Shown here: piece by piece, positions 6,432 to 10,338 of the stretch
Position numbering within the stretch: the first letter of the stretch is position 1
Layout: every line of letters starts with the position of its first letter
NCBI GenBank assembly: GCA_945874115.1
Contig: CAMCFD010000053.1
Coordinates: 1-10,338 of the forward strand
From: Rickettsia typhi
Lineage (GTDB): Bacteria > Pseudomonadota > Alphaproteobacteria > Rickettsiales > UBA1997
Length of the DNA: 10,338 nt
Direction of reading: 5' to 3'
Translations under genes and position numbers: made by a program
Notes under the pieces: generated by a model
Told to the model about the DNA's origin: nothing
Seen by the model: only the letters and a program-made list of their open reading frames with translations
Databases searched by the model: none

Positions 6432-7154
6432 ATGAAAAAATTGAGATTTCTAATTTTAACTTTCATCGCTTTTTCGCTGCCAGAAATTTATAGTCAAAGC
6501 CATGCTCAAAATATTAGAACTGAAGATCTTAAAGATATAAAATCACCAATAATAGCAAAAAATATAAACGACGCTTCTGTTAATTCAAATGACGAAAAAA
6601 AACCAAAAATTCTAAAGTCGTTAATGTTTGACAACGAAGAAATTGATGAAATAAAAAAAGCAATTTTTTCATATAAAAATGGCGAATCTTATATTCCCGA
6701 AGGCTTTGAAAGCGCCTCAACAAGCGAAGAAGATAAGAAAAAAATTGAACAAGAACAGCGCGAAAAAGAATTATCAGAAGTTAACGAGCGCTCTCGAATT
6801 TTTCTTGGCTCGGCGCTTTATATTTCAAAGGAGCACTGGGCGATTTGGCTTAATAAAACCAAAATAACTTCTTTGGACAATAAAAAAGAAAATGAATTTT
6901 TTGTCAAAGCAATCGACGGAAACAAAGTTCATATTTTATGGACTTTAAGTTTAAGTAAATGGAAAGTTTTAACAGGAAAAACTTCTGATGTCGATTTGCC
7001 GAAAGTTAACAGCAAAAATCAAGTTGTGGTCGATTTTATTTTAAATCCGAATCAGACTTTTTTATTGCGCTATAACAGCATTATTGAAGGAAAAAATATT
7101 GCTTCATTTTTGAAAACCGAAGAAAAACCCAGAAAGATTGAGGAGAAAAAGTAA
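6432..7154 (+). CDS. Secreted (periplasmic) protein of unknown function
   Basis: The product has 240 residues. I do not recognise a named family with confidence. Residues 1-25 are a clear Sec signal peptide: positive KK, hydrophobic LRFLILTFIAFSL, and a likely cleavage site SHA|QN after A25. Next come a polar linker, LMFDNEEIDEIKKAIFSYKNG (64-84), and a charged stretch likely to form a helix or coiled coil (98-120). Last is a compact beta-rich domain, FLGSALYISKEHWAIWLNKT (124-143) followed by FVKAIDGNKVHILW (157-170) and VVVDFILNPNQTFLL (198-212). The last domain resembles the small C-terminal periplasmic domains of GspB/PilP-like accessory proteins (xxWxIWLNG...V..I....V.L.W...L.P.QT..L), but that is a weak inference. 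The tail is basic and Glu-rich (EEKPRKIEEKK). It sits between coq7 and dnaE with AT-rich gaps on both sides, so it may be a single-gene unit. Confidence 0.75.
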   Translation: MKKLRFLILTFIAFSLPEIYSQSHAQNIRTEDLKDIKSPIIAKNINDASVNSNDEKKPKILKSLMFDNEEIDEIKKAIFSYKNGESYIPEGFESASTSEEDKKKIEQEQREKELSEVNERSRIFLGSALYISKEHWAIWLNKTKITSLDNKKENEFFVKAIDGNKVHILWTLSLSKWKVLTGKTSDVDLPKVNSKNQVVVDFILNPNQTFLLRYNSIIEGKNIASFLKTEEKPRKIEEKK

Positions 7155-7277
7155 GCTAATTATAACTTAAGATAATCAACTTAATGTCACGTAAAACGGC
7201 ACCGTCGCTTGCGGGACAAACAATTATTAAACATCTCATACTTATTATTGTTTTGAGATATATACCGAAAATAAATA

Positions 7278-9791
7278 ATGTATATTGCTTTACGAAATCA
7301 CACAACTTATTCGCTTTGTAAGGGCGCCATCAGAATAAACCAAATTATCGAGAAGGCAAAATCTTATAAAATGCCCGCGCTTGGAATTATGGATTTAGGA
7401 AATCTTTTTGGCGCACTCGAATTCTCTTCTTATTGCAAAAAATCAGGAATTCAGCCAATTTTGGGCGTCGATATTCTTGTCGATTTTAAAATTAACGACA
7501 ACAAAAATTTATCAAATCTCGATATTGAAAACTCACTTTGCAAATTGCCTTTGATCGCAAAGAACGAGCAAGGTTATAAAAACTTAATGTATTTAGTCAG
7601 CTTCAGTTTTTTAAACCGCAAAACCGGAATTTCGCCCCACATTGATTTCGATTTATTGAAAGAAAAATCGCAAGGTTTAATCGCGCTTTCTGGCTCTGTT
7701 GGCGGCGTTTTAAACAAACTTATCGAACAAGGTCAAGAAAAAAAACTCGCTGAATTTAGCGAAAAGTTGAGCGCTATTTTCGAAAAAGACGATTTTTATA
7801 TTCAACTTGAAAGATATGGTGGTGACGAAGAAAAAGCAGAAAAAAAACTTATCGAACTAGCCTTCAAATATAATTTTCCACTTGTTGCAACAAACGATGT
7901 TTATTTTATCGATAAAGAAATGCACGAGGCGCAAGACATTTTAAATTGCATTGGCGAAGGGAGATTTTTTCTTGAAACAAATCGCAAAAAATTTTCGCCC
8001 GAACAATATTTTAAATCAGCGCAAGAAATTGAGGCGCTTTTCGCCGACATTCCAGAAGCAATCGAAAATACCGTAAATATTGCCAAAAAATGCAATGTTA
8101 TGGCATTCGAAAGACAGCCGACTTTGCCAATTTTTAGCGACGAAGCTGGATTTAGCGAAAAAGATGAACTAAGAAAACAAGCTAGTGAAGGCCTAAAACA
8201 AAGGCTCGATGTTAAATTCGACATTGAAGAAACTTCGCAGACAAAACAAAATGAAATCAACAAAGAATATTTTGCGCGTCTTGATTATGAACTTTCGGTG
8301 ATCGCAAAAATGGGCTTTGACGGTTATTTTTTAATCGTATCAGATTTCATAAAATGGAGTAAAAACAACGACATTCCGGTTGGTCCCGGAAGAGGCTCTG
8401 GCGCCGGTTCGGTTGTCGCGTGGAGTTTGCAAATTACCGACCTTGATCCAATTCGCTTCGGTCTTCTTTTTGAGCGATTTTTAAACCCCGAACGCGTTTC
8501 AATGCCCGATTTTGATATCGATTTTTGCCAAGCCAGACGCGACGAGGTGATAAAATATGTCCAAAATAAATACGATCTTAACAACGCCGAAAAAACCGAA
8601 GAAATAAAAGTTGCGCAAATTATCACTTTCGGAAAATTGCAAGCGCGCGCTGTACTGAAAGACGTTGGCCGCGTTTTACAAATGCCCTACGGTCAAGTTG
8701 ATCGAATTTGCAAACTAATTCCATTTAACGCAATCGAGGCGGTAACGCTTGAAAAGGCCATCGAAATGGATAAAGATTTGCAAAAAGCGATTAAAGACGA
8801 CGCACAAATTACTAAATTAGTTGACATTGCGCTAAAGCTTGAGGGCTTGAACCGACACGCTTCAACGCATGCGGCTGGTGTCGTGATTGGCGACAAGCCG
8901 CTCACCGAAATTTGCGGACTTTATCTTGACGATGGCGGCCAAATGCCCGCGGTTGGCTATTCGATGAAATATGCCGAAAATGCCGGCTTAGTAAAATTCG
9001 ATTTTCTTGGCTTAAAAACTTTAACAACAATTTCTGAAACCGTTAAATTAATCGAAAAAAATCGTGGCATAAAAATCAATATCAGCAACATTAAACTTGA
9101 TGATAAATTAACTTTTGATATGCTTGCGAAAGGCGATTCTATTGGCGTCTTCCAAATTGAGTCGTCGGGAATGCGCTCGATTCTCAAGCAAATGAAATCG
9201 GATAAAATCGAAGACATCATCGCACTTATTTCGCTTTATCGCCCAGGCCCGATGGACAACATTCCAACTTACATCAAGCGCAAACATGGCGACGAAACCA
9301 CGATTTACCCTCACCCACTTCTTGAACCCGTGTTAAAAGAAACTTACGGTGTAATTGTTTATCAAGAACAAGTTATGGAAATCGCCAAAGTTTTAGCCGG
9401 ATATAGCCTCGGAGCCGCAGATTTACTCCGTCGCGCGATGGGTAAAAAAATCAAGGAAGAAATGGATTTGCAGCGCGAAATTTTCGTAAATGGCGCCGTA
9501 AAAAATGGCGTCGACAAAAGACAGGCTAGCGAAATTTTCGACTTGGTTGATAAATTCGCGGGCTACGGTTTCAACAAGTCACACGCCGCGGCCTACGCTT
9601 TCATATCATATCAAACCGCTTATTTAAAAGCTCATTTTCCGGTCGAATTCTTAATCGCCTCAATCAATCTCGAGATTGACAACGCCGACAAAATCAATAT
9701 TTTCTTACAAGTTGCAAAAGATCACGGCATAAAAATTCTACCTCCCGACGTTAACAGAAGCGAAGCTTATTTCTCGATTGAGAAAATTTAG
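7278..9791 (+). CDS. dnaE: DNA polymerase III alpha subunit DnaE, C-terminally truncated
   Basis: DnaE is the replicative polymerase subunit of the PolIII holoenzyme. The 837 residues cover the PHP domain (from residue 1, with degenerate metal motif NHTTYS), the palm and the fingers. GPGRGSGAGSVVAWSL starts at 369. The catalytic Asp residues are D411 and D413 in PDFDIDF and D575 in KFDFLGLKTL. Further conserved blocks are ALISLYRPGPMDNIPTYI, VIVYQEQVMEIAK, DLLRRAMGKK and FAGYGFNKSHAAAYA. The protein stops at ILPPDVNRSEAYFSIEKI (820-837), exactly where full-length DnaE (about 1160-1180 residues) continues into the helix-hairpin-helix, beta-clamp-binding, OB-fold and tau-binding parts. It uses TAG, while every other complete gene here uses TAA. 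No homologous C-terminal sequence follows in any plus-strand frame. It is therefore a split gene, a real truncation or an assembly join. The ATG at 7278 gives a normal N-terminus; no Shine-Dalgarno is visible. Confidence 0.95.
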   Translation: MYIALRNHTTYSLCKGAIRINQIIEKAKSYKMPALGIMDLGNLFGALEFSSYCKKSGIQPILGVDILVDFKINDNKNLSNLDIENSLCKLPLIAKNEQGYKNLMYLVSFSFLNRKTGISPHIDFDLLKEKSQGLIALSGSVGGVLNKLIEQGQEKKLAEFSEKLSAIFEKDDFYIQLERYGGDEEKAEKKLIELAFKYNFPLVATNDVYFIDKEMHEAQDILNCIGEGRFFLETNRKKFSPEQYFKSAQEIEALFADIPEAIENTVNIAKKCNVMAFERQPTLPIFSDEAGFSEKDELRKQASEGLKQRLDVKFDIEETSQTKQNEINKEYFARLDYELSVIAKMGFDGYFLIVSDFIKWSKNNDIPVGPGRGSGAGSVVAWSLQITDLDPIRFGLLFERFLNPERVSMPDFDIDFCQARRDEVIKYVQNKYDLNNAEKTEEIKVAQIITFGKLQARAVLKDVGRVLQMPYGQVDRICKLIPFNAIEAVTLEKAIEMDKDLQKAIKDDAQITKLVDIALKLEGLNRHASTHAAGVVIGDKPLTEICGLYLDDGGQMPAVGYSMKYAENAGLVKFDFLGLKTLTTISETVKLIEKNRGIKINISNIKLDDKLTFDMLAKGDSIGVFQIESSGMRSILKQMKSDKIEDIIALISLYRPGPMDNIPTYIKRKHGDETTIYPHPLLEPVLKETYGVIVYQEQVMEIAKVLAGYSLGAADLLRRAMGKKIKEEMDLQREIFVNGAVKNGVDKRQASEIFDLVDKFAGYGFNKSHAAAYAFISYQTAYLKAHFPVEFLIASINLEIDNADKINIFLQVAKDHGIKILPPDVNRSEAYFSIEKI

Positions 9792-9834
9792 TTTAGGGGG
9801 TTTTTACTTTGAAACTAATATTTTCCCCCTCTCC

Positions 9835-9906
9835 CTTTGCCATTCCCGCGCAGGCGGGAATCTGGCTATTGTTGTAAATTACTTATATATTCCCAAAATG
9901 ACAAAG
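9835..9906. repeat. Small palindromic repeat element after the truncated dnaE
   Basis: A strong hairpin, ATTCCCGC (9842-9849), loop GCAG, GCGGGAAT (9854-9861), is the most GC-rich structure in the right half of the window. It is of the CATTCCCGC...GCGGGAATC type dispersed in many proteobacterial genomes, Rickettsiales included. It is bracketed by imperfect outer inverted repeats CTTTGCCATT (9835-9844) and AATGACAAAG (9897-9906), 9 of 10 bases paired, giving a 72-bp element. No T-run follows the hairpin, so intrinsic termination is doubtful. The 199-nt gap 9792-9990 otherwise holds only the mfd promoter. Confidence 0.6.
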
Positions 9907-9935
9907 AATATTACCTCCCCAAACCTTACTATCCC

Positions 9936-9972
9936 TTGTTTTTAGAGTTTAAACTTGTATAATCTAAACTCT
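9936..9972 (+). promoter_or_regulatory. mfd promoter with inverted repeat around the -10
   Basis: TTGTTT (9936-9941), a 16-bp spacer and a perfect TATAAT (9958-9963) form a sigma-70-type promoter. The predicted start is near 9970 and the leader about 20 nt. Perfect 8-bp arms AGAGTTTA (9944-9951) and TAAACTCT (9965-9972) enclose the -10, with a 13-nt centre. That position would block polymerase if bound, so it is a candidate operator. It does not match the alphaproteobacterial LexA pattern GTTC-N7-GTTC. Confidence 0.6.
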
Positions 9973-9990
9973 GAAAACCCAAAATAAAAA

Positions 9991-10338
9991 ATGGATTACA
10001 AAATAAAGTTAAAAAACATAAAAGAATCTTGCGAAATTTTGCGCATAAACGATGATGCCCAAGGTTTTGTCACGTCTTTAATCTCGCAAAATTTTAGCGA
10101 AAACGATATAATTTTCATCGCACAAAACGACGCGCAAATGGCGCTTCTGAAACAACAAATTTTATTTTTTTCGCCACAGCTCGAAGAGAAATATGAAATA
10201 TTAAATTTTGACGCATGGGACTGCATGCCTTACGACAAAAGCTCTCCGAAGCAAATTATAAGCTCGAATCGAATCAAAACACTTTATAAATTATCGAATA
10301 GACAAAATAAAAATTTTATTGTTATAACCAGCATTAAC
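9991..10338 (+). CDS. mfd: Transcription-repair coupling factor Mfd (partial, N-terminal 116 residues)
   Basis: Mfd is the large ATP-driven translocase that removes RNA polymerase stalled at DNA lesions and recruits UvrA for nucleotide excision repair. Only the first 116 codons are in the window, open to the right edge. They cover the start of the N-terminal UvrB-like (UvrA-binding) module. DIIFIAQNDAQMALLKQQI (39-57) is the helicase-like segment that in this family follows the degenerate P-loop region. FDAWDCMPYDKSSP (73-86) is the highly typical Mfd/UvrB motif (F.AWD.LPYD..SP), then SSNRIKTLYKL (91-101) and IVITSIN (110-116). UvrB is the main alternative, but the FxAWDxxPYDxxSP form favours Mfd. 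The ATG at 9991 lies about 20 nt after the predicted transcription start, behind an A-rich leader without Shine-Dalgarno. Confidence 0.88.
   Translation, partial: MDYKIKLKNIKESCEILRINDDAQGFVTSLISQNFSENDIIFIAQNDAQMALLKQQILFFSPQLEEKYEILNFDAWDCMPYDKSSPKQIISSNRIKTLYKLSNRQNKNFIVITSIN

Noticed and set aside
7196..7259. ACGG-CA-CCGT (7196-7205) and ATCTCA...TGAGAT (7233-7259) upstream of dnaE as terminator or operator
   Set aside because: The arms are 4 and 6 bp, no T-run follows the first, and no convincing -35/-10 pair is near the second. The 123-nt gap 7155-7277 otherwise shows nothing I can name.
9700..9791. Split-intein DnaE as in cyanobacteria
   Set aside because: The chain ends at SIEKI with no intein start (Cys followed by intein blocks) and lies at a different position from the cyanobacterial split.
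9795..9830. Terminator from AGGGGG (9795-9800) pairing with CCCCCT (9825-9830)
   Set aside because: The stem is only 6 bp with a 24-nt loop and no T-run follows; it may be composition only.
9760..9990. Simple frameshift as the explanation for the short dnaE
   Set aside because: None of the three plus-strand frames after 9791 shows sustained similarity to the DnaE C-terminal region; the DNA is non-coding with repeats and a promoter.
1..10338. tRNA, rRNA, CRISPR array, transposase or phage genes
   Set aside because: I saw no cloverleaf-like structures, rRNA motifs, regularly spaced repeats or recombinase motifs.

Overview
The window is AT-rich and its content fits an alphaproteobacterium of, or close to, the Rickettsiales. 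Four things point there: a very long lipoprotein-like VirB6 with a large extracytoplasmic extension, an ELM1-family protein, Coq7, and a DnaE whose visible part reads like Rickettsiales DnaE. This is a judgement from recalled family patterns, not from a search. Starts are almost all ATG without clear Shine-Dalgarno sequences, and every complete gene except dnaE ends in TAA.

Layout. Positions 1-5002 are read entirely on the minus strand as one tight unit: coaD (4508-5002), an ELM1-family gene (3508-4506, 1 nt after coaD) and a huge VirB6-like type IV secretion gene (start 3494, 13 nt after the ELM1 gene, running off the left edge after 1164 codons). Positions 5003-5226 are a divergent, very AT-rich control region. 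It holds a 38-bp promoter-like sequence present twice in inverted orientation (one copy facing each gene), a perfect consensus DnaA box, a TTAACCAT (CtrA-like) site and two further inverted repeats. From 5227 to the right edge everything is on the plus strand: rlmH, coq7, a secreted protein of unknown function, dnaE, and the first 116 codons of mfd.

How the genes work together. Most are housekeeping: CoaD (coenzyme A), RlmH (23S rRNA methylation), Coq7 (ubiquinone), DnaE (replication) and Mfd (transcription-coupled repair). The exception is the VirB6-like gene, a secretion-channel component that here trails a coenzyme A gene in one apparent transcript.

Main oddities. (1) dnaE stops at codon 837, right after the polymerase fingers region. 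It lacks the roughly 320 C-terminal residues that carry the beta-clamp binding, OB-fold and tau-binding parts. The following 199 nt are non-coding and contain a small palindromic repeat element. (2) The coaD/rlmH intergenic region has duplicated inverted promoters around a DnaA box, with all genes pointing away from it. (3) The VirB6-like protein has an enormous, cysteine-rich N-terminal extension with an internal duplication.
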